A stretch of 64,000 nucleotides of DNA from Physcomitrium patens (Eukaryota; Streptophyta; Bryopsida; Funariales; Funariaceae): positions 9,235,949 to 9,299,948 of the forward strand of contig NC_037256.1 of NCBI RefSeq assembly GCF_000002425.4, in the 5' to 3' direction. The notes beneath the pieces are model-generated. The model was not told the DNA's origin. It made no database searches and worked only from the letters and a program-made list of their open reading frames with translations. The position numbers and the translations under genes are program-made. Below, in pieces: positions 35,369-48,259 of the stretch; the stretch's first letter is position 1, and each line of letters opens with the position of its first letter.

Positions 35369-36899
35369 CCACTCAAGACACATGGAGTCAGTAGAAGTCA
35401 TCCATAATGGTCATATATGGACTGTTGGTTTGTTTGATAAGTATGTGGTCATTTGTAATTTGTAAAGATCAGTGCTGGCCCAAGAGGTTAATGCAGAGGT
35501 AAGTGGCACATAATTTAGAAGTGGGAGGACTCACAAAACCAGGAATGCACACAAAAATACCAAGTCCCATAATAGGGTAAATTGGTCAGGCTTATTGGGA
35601 ATTTGGTTCATGCCAACATAAGCTATGTTGACATTCCTCAAGGGAATATCTATCAAGATGTTCTTTGGGTTTTTATTAGATATTTTCTAAAAACATTTAA
35701 ACATCTATGCTAAGAAAGAAATACAAAATGTAGAAGAATACATTAGTATTGAAGGAATGAACATCAAATATCTTTGTAAAAATGGTCAATTTACCCCAAT
35801 AGCCTCATTTTAAGGATAAGTGCATGTTTTTTTTTTTAGCGATCCCAGTGATTCAAGCTGAATTGAAGATCTAGATTCCAACCTGTGGCTCTATGAAATT
35901 CTTAACTAAATTTTCCCTTAATTTCAGTGCTATATTATGTTTTTTGGTCTTGCTGTTGCCCAAAAATAACATTTTCTGTTTCTGAAGATAAATTTTCCGG
36001 CTGTCGAGCAAAAACCAACTGTAAAATTGTTATTTTCAATGCAACTTCGATTACAACTTTGGGATAATCGTTTTGAATTGATGTAAGTTTATGACTTTTT
36101 CTAAACATCCTTATTGGGTCCAGAAATTGGGAATTTAAGGCTCTATAACTTTGCAATGATGTATGGTAATTCAGATTTATATCTAACACGTGTACACAAG
36201 CCGGTCTTTTGAAGACTTTTGTTTTACTATTCTAGCAATCTTATCATTTGCATAATCCTTGGATATTAATACCAAAACAAATTCCCCTTAGATTCTAACA
36301 AACATGGATTTAAACGTACATTTCAAGATAATACAATAGCCAGCTTTGTATTATGTAAAAGTATTCAATATTTACTTTAAAATTTTGAGTATGACAATTC
36401 AATGTTAAAAGGATATTGCTTACGTATGTAAAATAGGCTATTTTTATTGCACACAGTTATAATTCCATTCTTGTTTCATTAATTGCTTGTCAACTTTACT
36501 AAACAAAAGGATAGTTGATAGGTTTGGCCCTAACATTAGTCTTCAATGCAAATTGTTTGAATTTGAAAGAAAATCGAACTTTTTTTTTTATTGTTAATAG
36601 TCACTCCACACAGTAGGCAGAAAGGCAAAAAATATTAGAGGACATTAGATCCACCCTCTTGGTTAACAAGATTCTCAACACACCAAATAAAATCCATCAA
36701 TTTTCCTCACACTTTCTTAGAAAATATCACAAACATTGTGGAAAAAAAGTACTTCCACTAATTAACACATTTTTGTAACACTGACCACTTATGTTGTAAA
36801 CTGTCTTTACATCTATTCTAATAAGGAATCAATGACCCATTAGTGAAGTCCACAGCTTAGATTGAATCCTCAACTTTATCATCTCAACTCAATCTTAAA
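34756..36899. other. Intergenic region, no gene recognised
   Basis: Mixed composition, with a (TTTA)n tract near 34946-34967, a (TA)n/(CA)n tract at 35331-35368 and short frames with no recognisable product. The longest, 35935-36189 on the minus strand (84 codons), matches nothing I know. Confidence 0.5.
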
Positions 36900-38972
36900 C
36901 CTTAAAACTCTCAAGATATGTTGTCTGGAACTGAGAGCATTCCTTTCCTTCTGACCATTCAATCAGACATTCAAACCAGTAGGACATCAGTAAACACAAG
37001 CCAATTCTTAATTAGTGCAGAAAATTTTCAAAAAAGAATGAACCTTTTCTTTCTTTCTTTACCTTTCTTTAAGAAGGTAAAAGAACACTGGGATGAAAAA
37101 GTGATTTGATTCAGAAAATGCATGTTATACAGAAGCACAATTAAAATAATGCATAAAATGGCAACGCAAACCAGATCATCTTTTGAATGAAACAATGGTC
37201 GTAGGCTCAGAATGGTGACCGTGGGAGTTCATGGAAGCGTGTGAGACGGACTCATGGTAGCATACAGTTAGAACTGCACAGAAAAGCCAGGGAGAGCTTT
37301 CGTGGGGAATCGTGAAGACAGTTTTCAGTTAAAATGAGGTGGAACCCACATCCAAAAAACAAAAAAGAAACAGAAATAGAGAGACCTTAATTTCCAAGTG
37401 TGGACAAAGGCATCGACAAGATTTCAACAGACTGAGGGCACTGAATATGGGTGGGATTGTGCCCAGAGGGCCCTCTCAGCCTCATGATGGACGACGTGCA
37501 CCTCCCCCTATACCCTCTCTTTCAGTCGAGATCCGCGCTGTTCTTTAGTTCTTTAGTTCTTTTTCTCCTCTCTGCACATCTAGATTTCATCTTGAACCTA
37601 GAATAGCCATATGGGTCAACTCATGCTGACCAAATTTCTTTACAAACCACTATGTTAACTAGTGCACTGTTGTTACACCAGGACTAGAGAGAAAGTATGA
37701 AACAAGAGAATATGAGCATGGACGATGAAACGTCATAGCGTGCCCACGCAGTTTTTGTTTGTTTGTTTGTTTGGTTGTGTTTGTTTTTGTGTGTGTGTGT
37801 GCGTGAGTATTTATTTATTTTTTTCTTAGCAAGGAAATTTAGTCCACTATTGACTCGTTTTTCTGCTATTCAGGTGGCTATCGCGAAACTGGGTTTGATA
37901 TCTTATCATAGTGCACGTCATCTATATGTTTGTTAATCGTTCAAATACTTGCCAGGTTCGCTGCCTTTGGGCATCTTTCTGGTCATCTTTGTTTTGGTTA
38001 GGCAGTTCAGATGATAACAATATTCTCTAGTCACACCCACTCGCTCGATGCTGTTGTGTGTTCTAATTTTTCCAATCCAGAGGATTTTGATGATACTCAC
38101 AGTTCTAAGAAGAGGGTAGCGTGGCATTGACTATAAGCACTACGGTTCTATTTAAGCATTGTTCATGGCATTCACTCAAGCACTTCCTTTTCAAGTGGCA
38201 AGGCAATTGTGCAACCTAGCTTACTGTTGCTGCCAGAAAACGCAATCGTCTCAAGAGTAAGCCGTTTCGAAGTTGGCTGCCGGTGGATTTATTATTTTAT
38301 CTGGTGAAAAATGAATCGAAACTATTTTGTCGACCAAGTGCATTCATTTCCCTCCGGATGTTAGTGAGGAAGAAATGGGATCTTCAAATTTGGAATCAGG
38401 GATCTTTAGCCAACCGGCGAAATTGCAAGAATCCTCATATAACACTGATTTTCCAAAAAAGAGAGGATATCTGACAGGTCAAGTTAGTACATTCTTGAGA
38501 AAGTTAAAAGGCAACGTTTAAGAGAGGCATCTTAAGGTTGTTATTATGGAGCATTCTGACCTAAGCAAAGCAAAAGCTAGATTCTATGCGACCCTGGTTT
38601 GTCCCGGAAACGAGCATGTTATTCCGGGTGAATCTCCTCCCTAGCAGTAACCCACAGGAGAACCTCGAAAAAGAATGCACCATTGCTGGCTGCTAGGTTA
38701 GCTCACCACAAGTAGGAGACCTACACGATTTTGTCAGTGCTAAGTCAATCTCGGAAAGTTGAAAAACCGCACAAGTCACATAGATATGTCCCCAATGTCC
38801 CTGCATTCGCCCACATCATACATAGAATGGTTGCGTTTACATTGAAGTAGCAACAACTCCGTACCTTTTTGGTTTTCTACTGCAGTTCAAGTGAGTGTGC
38901 AGAGCGTGTGAGACGTGCAGAGTGTAGATCCTGTAGTGTTTGAGGATTTATTTGATAGCATATCGGCTGAAC

Positions 38973-39007
<35 letters not shown>

Positions 39008-39871
39008 TGTGATTAATACTTGATGTAGCTCAGCTTGCTTGATAACAGAATTGTGATTCAGTGCTAGTAGATTTCAATTGAGCGTGTCGTGGGTTTACTT
39101 AGCCATGAGCTCACCGAAGAATAATTTGTTGCAGACCTGAATGAATCAGTGTGAAGTCTTTCATTTCAGAACCCAGAACTTTATCAGAGTTGCCAACTGC
39201 TAGTGGAGTTGACGTGACATTAGTAAAGCATGAGTGGCATTTGGAAAAGTTAGTTCGTATGGCTTTGAAAGAAGATATCACTTTAGTTCGGATTGACAGG
39301 CACCCCGTAGGATTTTACTGAGATTCAGTCAGTATTTGCAGCTTGTGCTAAAGAGCACTTTTGATAAGTCGCTCCAGAGTGTCCACTTGAAACAGAGAGT
39401 GGCAGATCTGAGAATTTGCACCGGAATACTTTCTACAATGCTACGGATGTAGCATTGCGCCATCCTAATTTCATTTCTCCGTCAATCAAGGGTTTTCACA
39501 CTCTGAGGCATTTCGATCATCTCCACCAGGCTCCAGATCCATATTCTTGCACATGGATCTCACTGCCGAAGTAGTGAGTTTCTGGCAGCAACTATGATGC
39601 CCCGTGCGAATGGGGCGCAGAAAGCTCATGGTTTCAAACTAGGCTGTTATCAGCAAAGTGTGAAGATTCCTCTTTTGTTGACGCCTGATCTATTCAAGTT
39701 AGCTGATTCAACCACAGATGGCTGAAAAAGAAAGATACTAAACTGGCTGATGCGCACAACGAGCGCATTGTGAGTTGTGGTCGACTTGAGTCCACGTCGT
39801 TGCAAGCTTTTCTAGAATTGAAGGGAATATTGACTTGAACCTTCTTCAGCTTTTGAGCTCTCTAGCTCAAC
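36900..39871. other. Upstream region and probable long 5' leader of the zinc-finger gene
   Basis: Composition rises towards the gene. Simple repeats lie at about 37749-37812 (GTTT, GT and ATTT runs) and (AG)n at about 38979-39002. Long leaders with short upstream frames are common in mosses, so part of 38900-39871 is probably transcribed. A small hairpin, ATGCGC-7 nt-GCGCAT, lies just before 39770. Frames at 37339-37548 and 38327-38521 (about 60-70 codons) are not recognised. Confidence 0.4.
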
Positions 39872-41635
39872 ATGGCCGCTCTGTACTTCTACAATAACGT
39901 CATTGAGCCTGAGTCTGGTAGTCTCCACCGCAACATCGACAGTTCAAGGAATGTTGCAGTTTACAGCAGCTCCGGCGACAACTCAAGCATGTTTGAATCG
40001 AATTGGTCCGACTCTTATCTCTCTTCCTGCAGTTCCCGTGAAAGTGCTGCAACACTTCTGGCTCTCCCGGACGAGGAGCCTCACCTGAAGTTTCCCATCG
40101 AAGTAGATGAAGTTTTCTTGGACGACGCCTCGGAGTTTCTGCAACAGGGATCTTGCAATGGAATGGTCATGCACCCCAATTTTGTCAACGCCCTCAAGAA
40201 TATGGTCGCGCCGGATTTTCCTGAAGCAGGAAGATGTTTTGAGCTGAATCAGTATGCCCAACAACAGGAGATGCTGTTCCTTGAGCAGGAACTCTTCGCA
40301 ATCCCGGCTCAACTATCACTCATTTGTGACAATGGTTCACGCACGAGTCTGGAGTCTGGAACAGTACCTGTGGAATCGATCGAGAAATATAAACCCCCCC
40401 CTCTAAACATGAAGGTAAATCATTCGCACCTGTTTTTCCTACGCATCTCGGTTGAGAAATCTTCGCATTCCCGAGCCTTTCGGGCTGCGTACAAGTATAA
40501 CATTCGGGGATGGTGTGGACTTACAGAGGTTGGAGAAGCTGGAGGACCCGTCTGACAACAACATTGAGGCAGCCGAAGTGTCCGTCGACCTGATCAACAA
40601 TCGCCGCCCTTTCCGATGCGGCCAGGAAGGTTGCAACAAGACGTTCAAGAACCCACAAACCATGAAGATGCATCACAAGACGCATTACACAAACAGTACT
40701 GCGATAGCCAGGGGTGGCACCGAAATGCTGCCTACCTTGACGTCAGGTTCTTTGAAGGCTGGCCAGAACAAAAAAATTCCGTCGCGATGCCCCAAATGCA
40801 GGAAAACCTTCGTCGGTCTTTACGAGCTTCGGCGCCATTACGGTCGCAAGCACTCCGAGGGCGAGAAGCCTTTTGGGTGTCGCAAATGCGGGAAGAGATT
40901 TTATGTGGAGGTACTATCCGCTCTTCGATCAAGCCCTAATAAAGTTTGCAAATCAGTCGCTAACGAGAGACACGAGCTTTGCTTATCTTCAATGACTGGG
41001 CATTGTTTGGAAGTACTGAGTTTTTGATGGCATGGTTTCAGGTTGACGTGCGGGATCATGAGAAGCTGTGCGGGGAGCCATTAGAGTGCAAGTGCGGCCT
41101 CAGGTTTGCCTTCAAGTGCAACTTGGTGGCGCATAAGAAGGCACATCCGGCATGCCAGGGGTGTGCGACAGTAAATTCGATCAAATCACCAACAATATCA
41201 GAAGAATATTTGAGCCATAGCCGAGTGAGCTCAAAATTGTCTACTCTCCCCTGGCAAGGCATCAAGCGGCCTCGGCTCGAAGAAACAAGTAGGAACTCAC
41301 CGTTCACTACCTCTTGTCACCCATCCACCTTTGCGCCGCCAGCGCTGGATTTCAAATGCCCTCCAGAACTGGACAATATGTCCACGAAGGCTGTCAGTTC
41401 CGGCTTCTTGGGATTGCAATTCTCTACGGATGGGAGCTCCTTCTGGGCATCCAACATGAACTACCCGACTGCACATGTTGCTAATCCGCCGGTGTCGGTG
41501 CCGTCCCCCATGAACTCATCAGTGCTCGGAGACATGGAGCAGCCCCAGAGCCAGTTTTTCAACTGCAGACCACAAACCAGAGGACTTGGTCACGAAATGA
41601 AGGTCAGTCTCCATGAAGATTCCTCTTGGCGTTGA
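39872..41635 (+). CDS. C2H2 zinc-finger protein, WIP/STOP1-like (three exons)
   Basis: Exons 39872-40414, 40527-40910 and 41042-41635 join in phase 0 at GT-AG introns (AAG|GTAAAT...TTACAG|AGG and GAG|GTACTA...TTTCAG|GTT) and encode 506 residues. Four fingers follow an acidic, Ser-rich N-terminus: ZF1 C212-X4-C217...H230-X3-H234, ZF2 C269-X2-C272...H285-X4-H290, ZF3 C299-X2-C302...H315-X3-C319 (split by intron 2) and ZF4 C325-X-C327...H340-X3-H344. ZF3 ending in Cys followed by a C-X-C ZF4 resembles plant WIP and STOP1-type regulators, so a nuclear DNA-binding role is inferred. No signal peptide. The start is the first ATG of a long open frame. All ligands are present, so it looks functional. 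Exact subfamily uncertain. Confidence 0.85.
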
Positions 41636-42370
41636 CGCTAGATTCAGAAAGTTTTTGTGGCGCTCTTATATTAGTGGCACGGTCTATCAGAAATAGGCTC
41701 GTCTTAAACGATTAATGTTTGCCGAAATATTCTAAGTGTAGGGTGGGGGACGGAAAATAATCTCCGTTCTTCTGAACCGATAGCTTTTGATGGCACATCC
41801 TATCATGCCTAATTGAATCCTGTGAGAACCAAAGAAAATCACAAAAAGAGCGCAGAATAAACACGTAGAGAAGGTGCATATATGCGGTGGCGGTTTTATG
41901 TCGCCCAATTGTGTACCTTTTCTAACTGCATGTAATGCTTTTAGGATACGGCAAGTAACGGAATCCAACGTTGGACTGTTATTTTTGCAAGTGTACTACA
42001 TGGTATGCCGATACATGCACACCAAGCTTTTAAAAGGACCAGTGGTTACTGAAAATACTGAGTGCAGCTTGTCTCTGGAACAGGCAAATGCGTATCATGT
42101 CGGTAGGTGCTGAATTACAGAGTCTAAATGACACAGTTATACACAAAAGGAGTTACGAGGGTGCGGGATCAACACTCACCTGTGCTGAGCCATTGCTCAT
42201 CTCATTCATTCGGTGTGAGCCATTCAAACAGAATCCTATATAATACATTTGAATCCAGCCAGATGATCAAGCAATTCTCACCTTGATGAGAAGCCTTCTA
42301 CCAAGTACACTTGCAAAAATAACAGTCCAACGTTGGATTCCGAATGAATGAGATGAGCAATGAGCTCATT
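41636..42370. other. 3' flank of the zinc-finger gene with compound inverted repeat
   Basis: Probably includes the 3' UTR. The segment 42304-42341 is the perfect reverse complement of 41960-41997 (38 bp), and 42340-42362 is the perfect reverse complement of 42191-42213 (23 bp). The two copied blocks are adjacent in the copy but about 190 bp apart, and in the other order, in the source. Confidence 0.7.
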
Positions 42371-44699
42371 CCTTTTTGATAACAAATTAATTAATCATTT
42401 TTAACAAAAAAGGAAAAAAGAAAACATGTGTCACATTCCAATAACAAGTTTAATTCAAAAAGAAAGAAAGAAAGAAAAAAAAAAAAAAATTGATTAAGAA
42501 TACAATTTTAATATTTTCCATATATTTATAATTTTTTATAAAGAAATAATATATAAAACTTTTAAAAGACGTGTTTTTAAAAATCCGTAGTCTACAAAAT
42601 TGACAATAAAATGCTTTTATTGCAATAAAACTTACCACTTGGTATAAGCTTATCAAACAAGATTTTTTTGTTGAAATTACCAAACATACAAAAAGCATTA
42701 ACTTACAAAATAAAAGAATGTTTAAGTTGTTGCATTAGTTGTTAATGACAAAAATAACTGGGATTGTATATATATTTAAGAACCAAAAAATACATGTGCT
42801 ATAAATAAGAAGGTTTTATTTTTATACTAGGAATTATATATGAGGTTACATTTATCTTTGTATTCATTCAACTTTTATATTTTTAAAAGAAGTAAAAATA
42901 TTTATATCAAACTACTCAATAGGAAGTAAATATAATATTTGATATTTTATAGAATTTAAGAGTTAAAAAAAAAAAACTATAAAGGATTTGATAAATTAAG
43001 AAGTTATTTTTCAATTGATATTGGTATTACCATCATGTTCAACAAGTATAGGCAAACAATAGTAATCTATAAATAAAATATAAACTTGTATAAAATTATT
43101 TGCAAAATAACTATTCTAAAACCAAAAAACATATTAGTAACTTTTATTACTTAAAAAAATCATAAAAGTTTTTACAATCTATAACATAAAGTATTAACAT
43201 TATTATAATTATTTTAAAGCAAAAAAAAGTAGCCTTTTATTTCTTGCCATAAAGAAACATTATTATAAAAAAAAACTTCTTACAATAAAATCAACAAGAA
43301 TTCTTTATACATTAAAATTGATCCATATTGTGAACAAGAATCAAGATTTATTATGCAGCCTATAAAAAATTATTACAAATTTAAGATATTCATACCTCTG
43401 AATATAATTAGATGATTTAAAAAAATAATAATCCATGTATATTTTAATAAAATATATAAAATATCTCTTACTTACTTAAAAGCCTTTATTAGTTCTGAAT
43501 GATTTCTTATAATTTTATTACAATAAAAAACATTTATTTACTTTGTAAGAGATAATTAAGAACTATTTAAAAAATCTTAAAAATATTAAATTAATCTAAG
43601 TTTTTTTAAATAATAAAAATATTTCTCAATTGTTAAAAGTCCTTCTATCTTATTTTATTTAGATCTAAATGAATCATTAAATTTATCTATTGATTAACAA
43701 ACATATGCAAAATAAGAACTAAAATTAAAATCATAAATTTTCTTAAAGACATAAAAAAAATTTACTTTGAACTCATGAAAAGATTCATTATTAAATTGAG
43801 AATCACAAATTAATTCAAATATTCTACTACATTTTTATATTTATCTTATCAAAAAATAATTCTTTAAAAATCATAAAAAAAATTAGACCTTGAAAATTAA
43901 AACTAAAGTGAATAGAACTGATAATAAAGAATAGACAAAAATAGTAGAAAAAACACTTATTTAAATATATAGCCTTAATTTATTTTAATGCATGTTTTTT
44001 AGCAAATAAGTTAAATTATATAAAAGTGTTTTTAAATTTAGTCACTTAACAAAATTTAGAAGAATATCAATTAAATATTAAAGTAATAATATTTAATAAA
44101 TATATTAAAATATTTATTCATACCAAATTAATAGAAGTCCAAACCTCTTTAAATTCATATTGAAAATATAAATAGCATAAAACTTAGTATGATTTGAAAC
44201 TATTAAGTATAAGATGATTCTAAAGATTTGATGAATATTTATTTTTTTACAAATACCAACATTTAGATGTTAATGCCAACATATAATTTAAAAAAGAATT
44301 ATAAAAGGATTTTATAACTTTATTGTTAATAATAATAAGTTTATTTTTTTAACTTTTTAAAAATTTATCATGTTAAAATAAAATTATAGAAAAAATTTAA
44401 AATATTGAATAAAAAATATTATATAATTATTAATATTATTTTTAGAAAAAATAGACTCTATTTTATAAAAAAATCTTATTAATAAATTATATAAATATCA
44501 TATAATTGTTAATACTCTTCTTACCATTTTAAAAGAAGTATGAATAGAATATAATCTTCTTACTTAAATCAATACTATATTTATCTATTCTTATGCTTAA
44601 GCTATTAAAATTCTTCTACAAGTTATTTTTAAATCTAAATATTAAAGAGATAAATTTAAAAAATATAAATAAAAAAATAAGATGTATGCTAAAGAAAGA
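42371..44699. other. AT-rich intergenic region
   Basis: No gene, LTR or pol motif recognised. A purine-rich simple repeat (GAAA/A-run) lies at about 42460-42489. Confidence 0.6.
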
Positions 44700-45660
44700 T
44701 AAAAATAAATAAAAATAAATAAAACATGTGTATTTAAGAAGAAACAAGAATAGTTTTTGTCAAAGATAAGAAAACTAGAGACTCTTGAAATAAGGTTAAG
44801 AATAAGAAAGACATTGACAAGAGTAATGAAGGCTTTATTTTTCCTTCTTTATATATTACTGAATTGAGAAGCTATGTAGAACATTCTATAGGTCACCTAA
44901 TATGTGTCCAGCATATAGAACATGAGTCTAAGTTGCGAGACAAGTTCTCAATATTTGCACTATATGGCCAACTTAGTGGCTAAGGTTTTATCCTATCAAT
45001 CACCTACAAACACTTGAAAAGTCAAGTCCATATTTGTGAAACTTCTAAGAAGCTTCTTTTGAAGATATTATTAAATTTTTCTACTCACTTCTTTCTAACT
45101 CCTCTTCTTTTAAATAATTTGCTAATTTTTTATGTTACTTCTCCTTCCACAAAAAAAGTTCTATAAAGAGTAGTGATTATATATTGAAGAAGTTCAAGAT
45201 GTGACAAGTTATATTTGTCAAGTATTCTAATCTTTATTTCTTTTGTAGATAGTTGATAGGTCCTAAAAACTATCAATAGTGTCCTATATCAAGGTAAAAA
45301 GATTATAATATTATTTGTTCATTATTAAGGCCTTCATAACTTCCTTCAAATAAAATATTTGAAATACCATCATGATTAGTTCCTACCTTTAATAGTACCA
45401 CCAAACATCAAGAATCTCTTCCAAGATTGTGATGTCAAATGGGATGTATCTTACCATCTATTTGAGGAAAAAAATGTTGGTTTTAAGAATCTTCAATTCT
45501 ATTATGAAGTATTTAAAGATGCTCTAAACTTAATTGCTTGTATTGTAACTTAATAAAAAATAGTTCTTGGGTTGAATTTATTTGTAATTTATTCTCTATC
45601 TCCTTTATGCTACAAATATAAAAAAACCACAAACAATAATAGAAGATAGAATCCAATCTC
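44700..45660 (-). mobile_element. Family-A 3' end fragment (third ORF plus LTR)
   Basis: On the minus strand the third-ORF region (about 45620 down to 45160) is followed by a purine-rich tract (GTGGAAGGAG) and a family-A LTR (about 45147 to 44700). Third-ORF motifs include NSTQEL, PQIDGKI, CLVVLLKVGTN, SNILFEGSYEGLNNEQ and GPINYLQKK, with several stops. Pol is not present. Confidence 0.7.
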
Positions 45661-47437
45661 CATTGAATCAAACTTAGTTTTATTACATTATAGCAAATCT
45701 ATGTATTAGAATAGTACTAACTATACAAATTGTAAATAATATCCACACATTTGATTCTAAAATGTATTATATATTTGAAGATATATTACCTATTTATTTT
45801 CAAAGGTGGCTATAAAAAGATAATAATTACTACATCTTGATATGTATTATGTAAGTTGATAGAAGTAAGAATATTTTTATATACTTCCATATCTATTTCT
45901 TACCATTAAAAAAAGTTAGGTAATCTATAAGTAGAATTGAACTTCTCTTAGATTAAGATTTAGAAGAGATGATTCATAAATTATTATTATATCTATTTAA
46001 AGATATTGGATAATTCTAATTTTTATTTCACATGCCTATTTAAATTTATATACCTATACCCATCTAATTTGAATACTTAAAATCTAAGAGAAGAAAAATT
46101 TCTTAAAATCTATAGAAGGTGAAACAATAGAATGAGAAAGGCTATAAGAATCAAATTCTAAATAGATTTAGATTCTATATGATGCCCTTGAATTAACTAG
46201 AAGACTTGAATGGTAACAATTATTTAACTTGACTAGCCACATCATTTTTTCAATCTAAAATTTATTGTTTAAAATCTAACAGTGTATATTTATAAGAAGT
46301 TATTGCACAATCTAATACTTCAAGATTCTATCCCACATTATAATGTTCATTCAAAAATCTACTCTAAAAAATATATGCAAAAGTAAAGCACTATTTGATG
46401 CCAACTAGTTTGTATCAAAAGTGTCTCTGGATTCCATATTTGCTTTTAACGATTGTAGGAATGAATGTACAATGTTCACAGAAGTGTTTTTGGAAAATAT
46501 TGATTCCATAGTTTGTTCCAATGTGCATAACAACGTAAAGCAAATGTTAAACCCAACCATTTTCCCATAGATATACTTAGGCTTCGATAGTACTTCAGTT
46601 GTTTCAAAAAATATGTGATTCCAAGATTTTGCATTCAACAAGTGTCAACCAACAATCTGAGCAACGACATTTGAAGGTGAGTGTCACACCTTCAACAATC
46701 TCAAACACATTCACACGTTGTCTTTTACTCCATCTTCTTCATAAACCACATGCGTTGATTTCGTATTTTGCAGTTCGAAGTCGTATTGGCATGTATCTAC
46801 TCGTCTACTTAAACTCAAGCCAATACTACCACTATGTAACGTGTTGCAGGCCCCCCCAACTGGTCCAGCATATTATCGTGTGACAGGTTATGTACACTAA
46901 CAACCACGTGACCAACCTCTGTCCCGAAGAAATACATGACATAAGTCGGCAATTCCACTTCTCACCGCAGTGAGAGGAAGCTAAAATAAATATTCAATCT
47001 TCTCCCTCGCTCCAGAATCTAACTCAATCGGAGTACTATCGATGCCCAAGATGAATGCCCCTCTCGCGATTGTTTCATGCAGACTCGACACATTTAACAT
47101 ATTCACAAGTAACATCAACTCGCGGAATCATGTCGGCTATTCTCAGTGGTTCAGCGTGTTGAAAATGTCCTACCGTTGCTATTGGCGAAAAGCCACAAAG
47201 GGGTGCAGAACCTCACCCACAAGAGCCAACGACATTCACACAGGACGCGAGACAACACGTACAGCGCACAATCCACAAACGAGAAGTAGGGCGAAACTGC
47301 ATAGTCGATCCATTGTAGAACTGATGCCACAAATTCACTATTTCCTTCAAAATTCGTAATGAATTCTAAACTGGCGATTGAGCGTTCACTCATGCTCTAT
47401 GTACACAACTCGGACATAGGTGGTTTCGGCGAATAGT
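45661..47437. other. Intergenic region and probable rbcS 3' UTR
   Basis: AT-rich to about 46600, then of higher GC up to the rbcS stop. No coding feature recognised. The part next to 47437 is probably rbcS 3' UTR, but no polyadenylation site can be chosen. Confidence 0.45.
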
Positions 47438-48259
47438 TTAATTGGGCCTGGCGACCAGGAACCCGCAGATCTGCACCTGCTTCACGTTGTCGAACCCCAA
47501 CACGCGCACGTAGCACCCGGGGAACGTCTTCTTGCACTCCTCGATCTCCCTCAACACCTGCGCTGAGTCCTGGCATCCGAACATCGGCAGCTTCCACATC
47601 GTCCAGTACCGACCATCGTAGTACCCTGGCGATGAGTTGTTGACGCGAGACACGCCGTTCGAGTTCTGCTCCCACCCACACCCGCTCGTCAGAAAATGCA
47701 TCGCCGCCTACCACTCTCCACACATCCTACGCCCACATTTCTACATTTCCACAATTCGCTCTCCGACTCACTCACCCACACACGCACCTTCCACACATAC
47801 ACCGCTTGCCACCACACCTACTTGCTACATCCATTCCCTCGCCTCGCCAGCATCAAGGAGAAACAACCACCATCCCCATACATCATCTATCTTTTGTCCT
47901 GTCCCAAAGCTAACGTCACACGCAAACCAAAGTCAGCATCCCGCGCAGCTTACCACGTCGAACTCCAAGCACGGAATCAGCTTCTGCTGGATCATGTACT
48001 CCACCTGCTTGGCAATGGCGTCATCGGACAATGGCGGCAAGTACGAGAACGTCTCGAACTTGGTTTGGCCAATGGGGTTCCACACCTGCATGCACTGCAC
48101 GCGGCTGCCATTCTGCACGGAGCTCAGCGTCTGGGCCTTGGAGGGGAACAGAGTGGCGCTCTTGAGGCCCGTGAAGGCCTTGGCGGAGGTCGACTGGGAG
48201 GTCGACAAGCCTGACGAGGCTGCGGCGAAGGCAGCGGGGGTGACGACGATGGACGCCAT
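47438..48259 (-). CDS. rbcS: Rubisco small subunit precursor (two exons)
   Basis: Exon 1 48259-47954 (102 codons) and exon 2 47665-47438 join in phase 0 across a 288-bp GT-AG intron (GTG|GTAAGC...GAGCAG|AAC), giving 177 residues, a normal precursor length. Residues 1-56 are a Ser/Ala-rich chloroplast transit peptide; the mature protein starts [20 protein letters not shown]. Exon 2 carries [18 protein letters not shown] and ends [12 protein letters not shown]. The small subunit caps the large-subunit octamer of Rubisco in the chloroplast stroma and supports CO2 fixation. The start is the ATG opening the transit peptide; an upstream in-frame ATG at 48412 is probably in the leader. Unusual: LIPCLEF replaces the common WVPCLEF. 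No stop or missing core motif, so it is probably active. Confidence 0.95.

Noticed and set aside
38327..38521. Small plus-strand frame as an independent gene
   Set aside because: It has no ATG start in frame and no recognised motif; it lies in the upstream region of the zinc-finger gene.
40616..40939. Other long frames across the zinc-finger gene
   Set aside because: Shadows of exon 2; the fingers and splice phases fix the real frame.
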